Source of the DNA: Solirubrobacteraceae bacterium
GTDB lineage: Bacteria; Actinomycetota; Thermoleophilia; Solirubrobacterales; Solirubrobacteraceae
Length of the DNA: 64,000 nt
Assembly: GCA_016463765.1 (NCBI GenBank)
Contig: JAEMQS010000003.1
Coordinates: 1-64,000, forward strand
Reading direction: 5' to 3'
In this document: one piece after another, positions 51,382 through 59,800 of the stretch
Layout: each line of letters begins with the position of its first letter
Position numbering within the stretch: position 1 is the stretch's first letter
Notes under the pieces: generated by a model
Seen by the model: the letters and a program-made list of their open reading frames with translations, nothing else
What the model was told of the DNA's origin: nothing
Databases searched by the model: none
Position numbers and translations under genes: made by a program

Positions 51382-51428
51382 AGCGCGAAGCGGGGGGCGA
51401 ATCGTCGCCTCTCGCGCCTAGAGGGAGC

Positions 51429-52292
51429 ATGGACTTCGATGCTCTTCGCGCTCATCAACACGGCTCGTTCTCCGTCTGGCAGCTGCGTCACGCGGGCTGG
51501 ACCCGCAGCCGCATCCGCCACGCCACCGCCGACCTGCGCGAGGTCCACCACGGCGTGCACGTCACCGGCGACGCGCCGCTCACCGAGCTGCAGCGGTGCT
51601 GGGCCGCGGTCCTCACCGAGCCCGGCACGTTCCTGAGCCACACCAGCGTCGCCCGGCTCCTCGGCTTCGACGACTGGCGGACCGACGTGCACACGGTCAC
51701 GCGGCTGGGCAGCGGGGGGACACGGCGCCACCCCGGCCTGCTGGTCTACCGCTCGAAGACGCTGCCGCCCGCGGTGCGCACACACATCAACGGCCTACCG
51801 TGCCTGAGCCCTGCCCGGACGCTCCTGGATCTCCTCCCCGCGCGCCCCGACCTCAGCGCCAGACGCCTCACACGCAACGCGCTGCGGGTCGGCGCCGTCG
51901 ACGCCCGCTCGCTCCGTGTGGCCCTGGCGCTGCACCCCGGCCGCCGGGGCATCACCAGGCTGCGCCAGTACACCAACGAGTACGCCCACCTGCCGATGCA
52001 CCGCACGAAGAGCGACGCCGAGGCGCTCGGCTTGGCCGTCCTCGATGCCGCACAGATCCCGATTCCGCTGGTGAACGTGAAGGTCGACGGCGAGGAGGCC
52101 GACTACGCGTGGCCGGCCGCGCGGTGGATCGTCGAGCTCGACAGCCGGCAGTGGCACCACCCGGTCGAGGACGCCCGCAAGACGGCGGTGTGGGAGCGGG
52201 CGGGTTGGACGGTGCGGCGGGTGCCGACCGACGACGTCTACGACCGCCCGCACCGCCTGCTGGCAGCCACTCCTCCACTGAGCGTCCGATAG
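51429..52292 (+). CDS. AbiEi-like N-terminal domain with DUF559/Vsr-type nuclease domain
   Basis: A 287-residue protein. The N-terminal half (MDFDALRAHQHGSFSVWQLRHAG, then VARLLGFDDWRTDVHTVTR, LPCLSPARTLLDLL) matches AbiEi-type antitoxin/winged-helix proteins. The C-terminal half carries a PD-(D/E)xK-like core, D225 in ADYAW and E236-x-D238 in IVELDSRQWHH, then RKTAVWERAGWTVRRVPTDDV, as in DUF559 and Vsr-like nucleases. Predicted role: DNA nick or cleavage after DNA recognition. No partner toxin gene is present. The stop codon TAG lies inside the right palindrome. The real start is ATG 51429, 47 bp after the left palindrome. Confidence 0.85.
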   Translation: MDFDALRAHQHGSFSVWQLRHAGWTRSRIRHATADLREVHHGVHVTGDAPLTELQRCWAAVLTEPGTFLSHTSVARLLGFDDWRTDVHTVTRLGSGGTRRHPGLLVYRSKTLPPAVRTHINGLPCLSPARTLLDLLPARPDLSARRLTRNALRVGAVDARSLRVALALHPGRRGITRLRQYTNEYAHLPMHRTKSDAEALGLAVLDAAQIPIPLVNVKVDGEEADYAWPAARWIVELDSRQWHHPVEDARKTAVWERAGWTVRRVPTDDVYDRPHRLLAATPPLSVR

Positions 52293-52323
52293 TGGTCGCC
52301 CTAGCGACCACTATGTGACGCTC
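52280..52323. repeat. Right 44-bp palindrome, overlaps the nuclease stop codon
   Basis: Arms GAGCGTC (52280-52286) and GACGCTC (52317-52323), inner perfect 11-bp arms ATAGTGGTCGC (52289-52299) and GCGACCACTAT (52304-52314), loop CCTA. The final codons LSVR and stop TAG (52290-52292) of the nuclease gene come from this repeat. It ends seven bases before the stop of the convergent transpeptidase gene. Confidence 0.88.
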
Positions 52324-52330
52324 GACGCCA

Positions 52331-53356
52331 TCACTTGATGAGGATTGGCGTTCCCACGGGGACGCGCGGGTACAGGTCGATCACGTCCGGGACCTTCATG
52401 CGCAGGCAGCCGTGCGAGGCACGCGTGCCGATCGACCACGGCTCGCCCGTTCCGTGGATACCGACGGAGCCGGTCACGCCCAGCCACCGCGCCTTCAGCG
52501 GGTTGTTCGGCGCACCGCCCGGGATGACGCTCCCGGCCAGCGAGCCGGCCCAGTCGCTGTTGGGCACATGCCACGCCGGGTTGACCTGCTTGTTCACGAT
52601 GCGGAACTGCCCGGCCGGCGTCCCGTACCCGGCCTGCCCCACCGCGATCCCGTACGTCTTGCGCAGCTTGAGGTTCTTGAACAGGCGAAGCTTGAACGTC
52701 GAGCGGTCCGCGGTGAGGACCGTGCGGTTCTGGCGCACGAGGTCGTTCGCGTTGACCGCCGGCCGGATCGCCAGCAGCTTCGCGCGCAGCTTGCGCGACG
52801 CGCCCGGGTCGGCCAGGGCAGCGTCGATCGTCGCGGTGAGCTTCTCGGCGTCGATCCGGCGGCCGATCTTCGCGCGGCGGACGATCATCTTGCGGACGGT
52901 GATCTTCAGCGTCGCGTTGCGCGCCTTGCGCGTGCTGCGCGCCTGCACGTCGGCGGCGAACGCCTTCACCGCGGCCTTCGAGTGCGTGACCGCCAGGCCG
53001 ACGTCGACCCCGGCGGTCGCGCCGCCGCCACCCGGTGCCGGCGTGGTCTGCGGCCGCTCACGGCCTGCGTAGAGCGCGCGCTTGGCGGTGCGCTCGGCGT
53101 CGAAGACGACCTTGCCGCGCTCGGCGCTCAGGCGGAACGTCCGGTTGCCGGCCCTTACGACGACGTCGCGCGTGAGGCGCCGGTCCAGCGCATCACGGAG
53201 CTTCACCGTGGCCTCCTCGACGGTCAGCCCGCCGACATCGATGCCGCCGGCGACGACGCCCGCGGCGATCCGCTCGTCGGGCTTCGGAGCCTGCGCGGAC
53301 GCGGCAGGAGCGACGGCGAGGACGGTGATCAGCGAGGTCAGAACGAGTCGGCGCAC
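52331..53356 (-). CDS. Secreted L,D-transpeptidase with PG-binding N-terminal domain
   Basis: A 341-residue exported enzyme. The GTG at 53356 gives a clean signal peptide (RRLVLTSLITVLAVAPAASA); an ATG at 53407 right after the previous stop is possible but would extend the N-region by 17 residues. Residues about 40-200 form the PG_binding_4-type region (GGIDVGGLTVEEATVKLRDAL, ARSTRKARNATLKI). The YkuD domain has GSVGIHGTGEPWSIG and RASHGCLRM, with nucleophile C317. It is a paralogue of the enzyme at 5.6 kb. Its 3' end abuts the right palindrome. Confidence 0.93.
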   Translation of the reverse strand: MRRLVLTSLITVLAVAPAASAQAPKPDERIAAGVVAGGIDVGGLTVEEATVKLRDALDRRLTRDVVVRAGNRTFRLSAERGKVVFDAERTAKRALYAGRERPQTTPAPGGGGATAGVDVGLAVTHSKAAVKAFAADVQARSTRKARNATLKITVRKMIVRRAKIGRRIDAEKLTATIDAALADPGASRKLRAKLLAIRPAVNANDLVRQNRTVLTADRSTFKLRLFKNLKLRKTYGIAVGQAGYGTPAGQFRIVNKQVNPAWHVPNSDWAGSLAGSVIPGGAPNNPLKARWLGVTGSVGIHGTGEPWSIGTRASHGCLRMKVPDVIDLYPRVPVGTPILIK

Positions 53357-53407
53357 GACCGTCGAGGGTACCCAACGGCCTTCCTGCGCCTGCAACGGCG
53401 CGTGCAT

Positions 53408-54505
53408 TCAGGCGGCGCGGCGGGAGGCCGCCGGGAGGGCCTCGGCCGCACCGTGGTCGCGCAGGAACCGGTCGAGCTCGACCCACGTCGTCGACACCGC
53501 GCTGCGCCCCGTGAGCACGCCGAGGTGCCCACCCGGCGCCGTGCGCAGCCGCACTTCGGGCGCGCCCGTGAGCAGGTCCGCGACCGCATGCACCGCGGCC
53601 ACCGGCGCCAGCACGTCCCCCGCACCGGCCACCGCAAGCACCGGAATCTCGACGTTGCCCAGATCGATCTCGCGATCACCGAGCAGGATGTGCCCGTCCG
53701 CGAGGTCGTTGTTGCGGAAGAACAGGTGGTACATCTGCGCGATCGACCGGCCCGGGTAGCCGACCATGTTCCCCATGAAGTGGTCGACGGCGCCCATCTG
53801 GGCGAGCATGTCGCGGTCGTGCAGGTTCGCGGCGACCGCGGCGGGCTTCGTCACCCACTTGTCCCACGAGGTCAGCTGGAACACCCGGCGCACGAGCGGC
53901 GCGGGCGCACCGCCCAGCGTCTTGTAGATGGCCGTGCCGACCGCGCCGTCCTGCACCTGCGCGAGCGGCAGGAACGCCTTGGCCAGCGGCACCCGGCGGA
54001 AGTCGAACGGCGAGCCGACCAGCGCGATCGACTGGATCGGCAGGTCGCGTCGGGCCGCGACGGCGAGCAGCGCCATGATCCCGCCGAGACACCAGCCGAC
54101 GACCTGGACGGGCTGCCCGGTGTCGTCGGCGACGTTCTGCACGGCGGACGGGAGGACCTCGTCGACCCAGTGCTCCAGGCCGAGGTTGCGGTCACCGAAC
54201 GCGATCGACCCGTACTCGACGAGGTACGTCGCGTGACCCTCGGCGAGCAGGTGCGCGGCGAGGGAGCAGCCGCGGCGCAGGTCGAAGCACTCAGCCGGCG
54301 CGGCGAGCGGCGGGACGAGCAGCGTGGGCAGCTCGCTGGAGGGTCGGTCGTCGGTCGGCAGGTAGCGGTAGACGGTCCGCTGCGGGGCCTCGGCGATGAT
54401 CTGCCGGGGCGTCGGGCGCAGGTCCGCGAGGCCGTCTCCGATGACGGAGTCGTAGACGTTCGCGGCCGCGTCGCCGAGCTGGTGAGGGGACAACGGGTTG
54501 AACAC
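53408..54505 (-). CDS. PhaC-like alpha/beta hydrolase (PHA synthase family)
   Basis: A 365-residue protein. The lipase-like box is GWCLGG with Cys139 as nucleophile, the mark of polyhydroxyalkanoate synthases and relatives. The PHA region LVPPLAAPAECFDLRRGCSLA and the aspartate and histidine of the triad (near AGAGDVLAPV and GGHLGVL) fit a class III-type PhaC-like enzyme. No phaE or phasin gene is near, so an ester synthase or hydrolase of similar chemistry is possible. It lies upstream of the transpeptidase on the same strand. Confidence 0.82.
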   Translation of the reverse strand: MFNPLSPHQLGDAAANVYDSVIGDGLADLRPTPRQIIAEAPQRTVYRYLPTDDRPSSELPTLLVPPLAAPAECFDLRRGCSLAAHLLAEGHATYLVEYGSIAFGDRNLGLEHWVDEVLPSAVQNVADDTGQPVQVVGWCLGGIMALLAVAARRDLPIQSIALVGSPFDFRRVPLAKAFLPLAQVQDGAVGTAIYKTLGGAPAPLVRRVFQLTSWDKWVTKPAAVAANLHDRDMLAQMGAVDHFMGNMVGYPGRSIAQMYHLFFRNNDLADGHILLGDREIDLGNVEIPVLAVAGAGDVLAPVAAVHAVADLLTGAPEVRLRTAPGGHLGVLTGRSAVSTTWVELDRFLRDHGAAEALPAASRRAA

Positions 54506-54553
54506 GCTGTACCAGAAGGTAGTCGACGCCGTGTCAGATGGGCGTGCTGATGG

Positions 54554-55417
54554 TCACGCCGACGCGGGAATCGGCGCGAAATCGAGCAGCGCGTCGACCA
54601 CCCGGTCGGGCGCCTCGAGCTGCGGGCAGTGGCCGCACCCCTCGATGAGCTCGTACCGCGTGTCGGGCAGCGCCTCGAGGATGTGCCGCGAGCCCTTGTG
54701 CGTGACCATCCGGTCGCGGTCGCCCCAGACGAGCAGCACGGGCACCCGGACGTCCTCGAAGACGAACGGGTCGCGCAGCTCGGGCAGCAGCCGCTTGCCG
54801 ATGCTCATGATCCGCACGACGCTGCGCCGGTCCTGGAGGTGCGCGGCGAACGTGGAGAGCACCTGCGGCGGGATCGCCGACGTGTCCTGGAAGGCGAGGG
54901 TCCGGTAGAGCCGCGCGACCGCCAGGCGCGTGACCGGCGGCGGGATCGGCAGGCCGCTGCCGAGCACGGTGCGCAGGAACGGGTCGCGCTCGATGAGCGA
55001 GAACCACACCGGCATGTCGAGGCCGGCCGGAGAGATCGGGGCGGCGGCGACCATCGGCAGGTCGGGGTTCTGCGCCGCACGCAGGGACGCACAGCCACCG
55101 AGCGAGTTGCCGGCGACGACGACGTCCTGGCCCGCCTCCTCGGCGAGCCGGACCGTCGCGGCGGCGACCATGTCGTCGATCTGCTCGAGGATGCCCGCGT
55201 CGGGATCGATCGTCGTGCACGTGCCGAAGCCCGGCAGGTCGATCGCCATCGCGCGGCGGCCGGTGCGGCTGAGGCGGTCAAGCACCATCCGCCACGTGTC
55301 GGCGGAGTCGGCGAATCCGTGCAGGAGCAGCAGCGGCGGACCGTCGCCCTCGATCTCGAGGACCCGGGTGATGTGCCCCGCGATCTCGTCGCGGTATTCG
55401 ATCATCGGCTCGGCCAT
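54554..55417 (-). CDS. Alpha/beta-fold hydrolase
   Basis: A 287-residue soluble hydrolase with catalytic residues Ser105 in GNSLGG, Asp in WGDRDRM and His in GCGHCPQLE. The oxyanion segment is LLLHGFADSAD. The ATG at 55417 is preferred over the adjacent GTG at 55420 because AGGAG lies six bases before it. It resembles haloalkane dehalogenase/epoxide hydrolase-like enzymes but a specific substrate cannot be named. It is divergent from the EcsC gene with an operator-like palindrome between. Confidence 0.85.
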   Translation of the reverse strand: MAEPMIEYRDEIAGHITRVLEIEGDGPPLLLLHGFADSADTWRMVLDRLSRTGRRAMAIDLPGFGTCTTIDPDAGILEQIDDMVAAATVRLAEEAGQDVVVAGNSLGGCASLRAAQNPDLPMVAAAPISPAGLDMPVWFSLIERDPFLRTVLGSGLPIPPPVTRLAVARLYRTLAFQDTSAIPPQVLSTFAAHLQDRRSVVRIMSIGKRLLPELRDPFVFEDVRVPVLLVWGDRDRMVTHKGSRHILEALPDTRYELIEGCGHCPQLEAPDRVVDALLDFAPIPASA

Positions 55418-55434
55418 CACGTTCTCCTGCCCTA

Positions 55435-55454
55435 ATCGTATCGATCGACACGAT
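55435..55454. promoter_or_regulatory. 20-bp operator-like palindrome between divergent hydrolase and EcsC genes
   Basis: ATCGTA-TCGATCGA-CACGAT: an 8-bp perfect centre with 6-bp arms differing by one pair. It sits 18 bp upstream of the hydrolase start and 25 bp upstream of the EcsC start, so one repressor could control both. No regulator gene is adjacent. Confidence 0.55.
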
Positions 55455-55478
55455 CGTCCTGGGCTTTACGGTGTGTCC

Positions 55479-56150
55479 ATGCGCGGCGTGCCCCAGATCC
55501 CTGACGACCTGCTCGACCGCCTGCGCGAGGACCCCACCCGCGCTCCGGAGATCATTGCGCTCGCGTCGGCGCACTTCCATGCGCCCCAGGCCGACAAGTG
55601 GATCGCCGAGCAGCGCTCGCGCTATGCGCACGACGATCACTGGTTCGCCTCGGCGGCGAAGGCCAAGCACGCCACGCTCGCCCGCCTCGAGGGCGCTGCG
55701 ACGGGGATCGGCGGCATCATCACGATGATCCCCGACCTCGTCGGCCTGGCGTGGATCCAGTCACGGCTGTGCTTCTTCGTCGCCGCCGCGTACGGCTACG
55801 ACCCGTACGACCCGATGCGCCCCGCCGAGATGCTCGTCCTGCACGAGGTCTACGAGGACCCGGTCGTCGCGCGCAAGGCGCTCGACGGCGAGGAGCAGCA
55901 CATGGCGATGCACTTCGTCGACCGCAAGCTCAACAGCCAGATCGCCCGTGACGAAGCGCTCGCGGTGAAGCTCATGACCTACGTCGGCAAGCGCGGGGCC
56001 AAGCGGATGGCCGGCCGGATGATCCCGGGCTTCGCGATCCTGTTCAACGCGACCGCGAATGAGCTTGATACGCGGCGAATGGCCGACAAGGCGATCGCGT
56101 TCTATGGCGGGGAGCCGGCGAAGAAGAAGCGGCGGCTGTTGAGCCGGTAG
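55479..56150 (+). CDS. EcsC-family protein
   Basis: A 223-residue protein. A hydrophobic segment (GIGGIITMIPDLVGLAWIQSRLCFFVAAAYGYD) and the rest of the body match the EcsC family, which is named after an ABC-linked Bacillus protein but has unknown function. The Lys/Arg-rich end (KKKRRLLSR) is typical of membrane-associated proteins. It is the last ordinary high-GC gene before the lower-GC region and is followed by a terminator-like hairpin. Confidence 0.85.
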   Translation: MRGVPQIPDDLLDRLREDPTRAPEIIALASAHFHAPQADKWIAEQRSRYAHDDHWFASAAKAKHATLARLEGAATGIGGIITMIPDLVGLAWIQSRLCFFVAAAYGYDPYDPMRPAEMLVLHEVYEDPVVARKALDGEEQHMAMHFVDRKLNSQIARDEALAVKLMTYVGKRGAKRMAGRMIPGFAILFNATANELDTRRMADKAIAFYGGEPAKKKRRLLSR

Positions 56151-56166
56151 CGACCGGGACCAAGCT

Positions 56167-56190
56167 GCGGAGACCAGTCCTGGTCACCGC
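56167..56190 (+). terminator. Terminator-like hairpin after the EcsC gene
   Basis: GCGG-A-GACCAG (56167-56177), loop TC, CTGGTC-A-CCGC (56180-56190): a 10-bp stem with one A-A mismatch, 16 nt after the stop. No U tract. Confidence 0.5.
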
Positions 56191-56208
56191 ACCTCACCTC
56201 ATCGCGCA

Positions 56209-56419
56209 TCACCGCCTGCGGAAAGAGGCGACGACGAACTCGAGCACCAGCAAGACGAGCAGCACGATTGGTAACCACCGCCAGAATCTGCCCAAACCAT
56301 CGCTCACCGGCCAGGCATCGCTCGGGTCCATCTGCTCAAGCCAGGCCCACGCCAGCAGACCGACACCACGAACACGACAACGCCAACAAGCTGAGCACCC
56401 GCAGGATCCCACTGAGCAT
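56209..56419 (-). pseudogene. Degraded small membrane protein gene (two frameshifts)
   Basis: Reading from the ATG at 56419, MLSGILRVLSLLA is in one frame, VVVFVVSV in a second and GLLAWAWLEQMDPSDAW in the third, which ends LVLEFVVASFRRR at 56209. Joined together they make one natural-looking two-helix membrane protein. Two indels are therefore needed. The end resembles that of the neighbouring 56511-56744 gene. Sequencing error is not excluded. Confidence 0.5.
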
Positions 56420-56510
56420 TCCCGCCGAATCGCAGCACGAAACCAAGCAACGATCCGGAGTTCCCCCGCTTTGTGGACACGTTGATCCACCCAGCTTCCT
56501 TCCTGCCTAC

Positions 56511-56744
56511 CTACTGACGGCGGTGTCGGCTCCGAAGTCGACGGATGCCGGCCACGGCCGATTCGGCAAGGACCGCGAAGAAGAACAGCAGGGGCGGCCC
56601 GATGATGAGGTACCAAGGCACTCCGAAGAACAGATCGTCCTCGCAGTCAACCTCGCACGCCGATAGCCCGATCGCGATCGCGAAGGCAAAGAGCGCGCCG
56701 AGGACACTGAGCATTAGGACTGCGGCGCGCAGCAGCCACCGCAC
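56511..56744 (-). CDS. Small membrane protein downstream of the RHS-like gene
   Basis: A 77-residue protein with two hydrophobic stretches (MRWLLRAAVLMLSVLGALFAFAIAIGLSA and WYLIIGPPLLFFFAVLAE) and a basic tail. It starts 78 bp after the end of the RHS-like gene on the same strand, where immunity genes of polymorphic toxins usually lie. No homology to a known immunity family is recognised; a plain orphan membrane peptide is equally possible. Confidence 0.6.
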   Translation of the reverse strand: MRWLLRAAVLMLSVLGALFAFAIAIGLSACEVDCEDDLFFGVPWYLIIGPPLLFFFAVLAESAVAGIRRLRSRHRRQ

Positions 56745-56822
56745 GTTACGGCTCCGCGCTCTCGAGCCCGGAGCCGCCGACCTGCATGCAGGACACAGCT
56801 GGGGCTGAACTCGATATGCGAG

Positions 56823-59800
56823 CTACTCCACAGTGCATGGCACGTCTGCACTCCGGTTCTCGGCCTCGACGGGGTCCCAGGTCGCTTGGTACTTGGGACC
56901 CTTTGGGCTGTCTGCCTCAATCGGGAAGCCGGAGGAGTTGATCGTCTTCCCCCATCGTCCCGGCCATCGAAGGAAAGCGGGCTCCGTAGTCACATCGACG
57001 GCAGTGGGGTCTGCAGTTGTGCCGTCTCCGTCGGCATAGTCCTGCGAGAGAACGCCGAGGCCGGGAACCACCTCATTGAATTGACCGGTCTTGAAGTAGT
57101 TGGCGTGGCGGTTGCGCGACGGATACGCGATCGGGCGCCCATCCACCGTGGTCTCGATATCGGACCAGTCGCACGTCTCACTCTTCGTATGCTGGGAGTA
57201 GGTGGCAACGACCGGCACCAGCGACTCATTCAGACGAATCTGAATATACTCCCAATCGCCTTCGTGATTGGTGATGCCACTTGACGAAGCGTGGTTGTCC
57301 AAGTACCAGAACCAGTACTGCAAGTACAGTTGGTCGTTCGAGCCCCGGACCGCTCTGGCGTAGGTTTTGTCCGTGTACTGGCTATTGCCGTTCCGAATCG
57401 TCTCGCCTGCCGACGCCAAGTCGTCATCGGGCGCAGCGTCAAGGCTCAGGTAGTCCGACGAACTCGCGGTCTCAGGGTATTGCGTCTGCGGATTGGGGTA
57501 TGGAGAACCTGCGGGAACCAGCCACTCCTCGGACAGGATCGGCGGTGAGCCGTTGAACCCAAATCCACTCGGACCCGCGGCAATCGGCATGAAGCGGCTC
57601 GTACGATCCCACAGGACCGCAGCCGGCAGATCGGTCGCTGTCTGCCAGGCGTCGGCGTGGAAGTCCTCTTCGAAGTCGTGGACAAGCTGCGGCGCATAGG
57701 CGTCGAGCAAGTTGTCGTCGCCAGTGGAGCGGAGCTTGGCGTACATGGCCCGGGGCCTCGTGGTGGCTCCGGGTTGCCATGCGGGCGCGTAGTGCCAACC
57801 GTTGGCGGGTTTGACCCCTCGGGGAGCGTAGTTGATCCAGCGGCACGCCGCGTGGGTGTGCTCGCCGAAGTTTGGGTCCTCCGGGAGCATGTACAACTCA
57901 GGGCGCAGGCCGTAGTCCAGGCCGTCGTTGTAGGCGGTGGAGTAGCGGGTGTCGCACGCCTCGTCAAAGGTGGAAAGCGGCGCCGGTGGAACGAGGGCTT
58001 GGCCCGCCAGAATCGACCTCTGACTGCCGGTGCCGATCGTGCGGGTGCTGTACCAGCCGCTGGCCAGACTGGCGGGCATATCGATGACGTTGCAGTCGGT
58101 CTCAGCGGTCCCCTGGTTGTGCCAGATCCGGCTGCCGAAGTACGTCGTAGTCGAACGCTCGGGGCCCGGCGCGCACTGACGAGCGCCGCCATCGATGACG
58201 CTCGGCTGCGCCCAAGTCGTCCGCTCCAAGTTGCAACCCGTCTGCGGATGTACGAGGAACCGGTAGGCCTTGTCCTTCTCAAGCGTGACCTGCGTCGAGA
58301 GGTCCCATGTCACGGGCGCGGCGGTGCCGGGGATCTCGGCGGCTGCTGCGAGTGCGATCTGCGTGTAGTACCCATAGCCGGAGCCTTCGAGGACACCGAC
58401 AGTCAATGAGGCGGTCGTCGCCGAACTGCACCCCGACGCCTTGCCGAAGTTCCCCAGCGTGACCTGGTCGATGACCTTCGTAGCGGGCATTCGCGCAACC
58501 ACCCACGCGACGTGACTGCCCGCGGTCGTGGCAAAGCTTGCGGTTTCGGGGTCCTCGGTCGGCGTGACGGTGAGGTCGCCGGCGAACTCACCCTCGACGG
58601 CCACCAGCGGCGGCAACTCGAAACCCTTGGGGTCGAAGCATGTGCCGTTGAATGTCCCGTCGGGCTCGCTGATCGTGGTGAGCGCCAGTGCGGAGTCGTC
58701 GCACGAGTCGTCCGGCTGGATGTAGGCGTACTCCGTCTCATCGTTGCCCTCACTGAGTTCTTCAAGCCGTCCGAGCGAGTCAATCGCCAGACCGATCGTG
58801 TTGCTCTCACCGTCGGTGATGCTCGCCAGACGACCGTTGCCGTCATACCCATAGGTGACGAGCGTTTCGCTCTCGTAGGTCTCGCTGGTCAGCCGATCAC
58901 TTGTGTACCCATACGTCAGCTCTTTGTCGTCCGGGTTCGTGACCGTCTGCAACAGGTCCTGACTCTGGCTTCCAGTCGTGTAGGAAAACGTCGTGTCCTC
59001 GCTGTCCGTGCCCGTCACCGATGTGTGCTGATACGACGGTGAGGGGTAGTTCAGCGTATATGTGTTCTCGTCGCGGTCGGTGCGCGACGTCCACGTGCCA
59101 TCGGCGCTGAACGTCATCACCGCCCCGTCACGGAACTCGAGCTCGTACCGCTCGTTCCAGCCCGCGCCGGTGTCTTCGGTCATCGTGGCGTCGAGCTCGG
59201 GAGGGCTCTTGAAGCTGCCGTCGCTCTGCTTGAGGAACGGGAGCACGTAGCCGGTCAGGCCCTGGTGGATGAAGTCGCCGTTGTCCATCACGGTGCCGCC
59301 GACCCACTTGCCGTTGGCCGCCACCCAAGGCGATGTGCCGAACCCGCCTGTGCTGGCGGTGCCCTGCAGCATGCTGTTGAAGTAGTGGCCCATGACGAAG
59401 TCCTCGCCCGGCCCGGTGCCGAACGCGGCCGGACGGGCATAGACGACATTGCCGTTGCGCACGTTGACCTTGACCACGGTCCCATCGGCTAGCCGATGCT
59501 CGTCGTAGGTGTAGACGGGCAGGTCGCCGGTGCGGGGATGCCACATGACGTCGATGTACGGACGGTCCGTCGCGGTGCCGTACTCCGAGGAGCGGAACTC
59601 AGTGCCGTTCTCCGGTTCGCCGGGCATGTCCTTGACGAGCAGCCCGTGATTCTCCCGTGACCCCTCGACCCACTCTTGGACGAGTTCCGTCGGATGCCAG
59701 GCGTGCCAGCCCAGCGACGCGCCGACCGTCGCCACCGCAGCCGGTTCGGCCTCGAAGTCACCGCCTGCCGCTGTCCACGCGCCCGTACCGTCGTGGTCGT

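Larger units (their letters stand above)
51338..52323 (+). mobile_element. Candidate cassette: palindrome - nuclease gene - palindrome
   Basis: A roughly 986-bp unit lying between convergent neighbours (NHL gene stop at 51320, transpeptidase stop at 52331). It consists of one gene for a predicted nuclease bounded by near-identical palindromes in inverted orientation. No transposase or target duplication was found. Mobility is inferred from layout: the neighbours are an intact convergent pair, and removing the unit leaves normal spacing. Confidence 0.5.

Noticed and set aside
51429-52292. Type IV toxin-antitoxin system AbiE
   Set aside because: Only an AbiEi-like domain is present, fused to a nuclease; no AbiEii nucleotidyltransferase toxin gene is adjacent.
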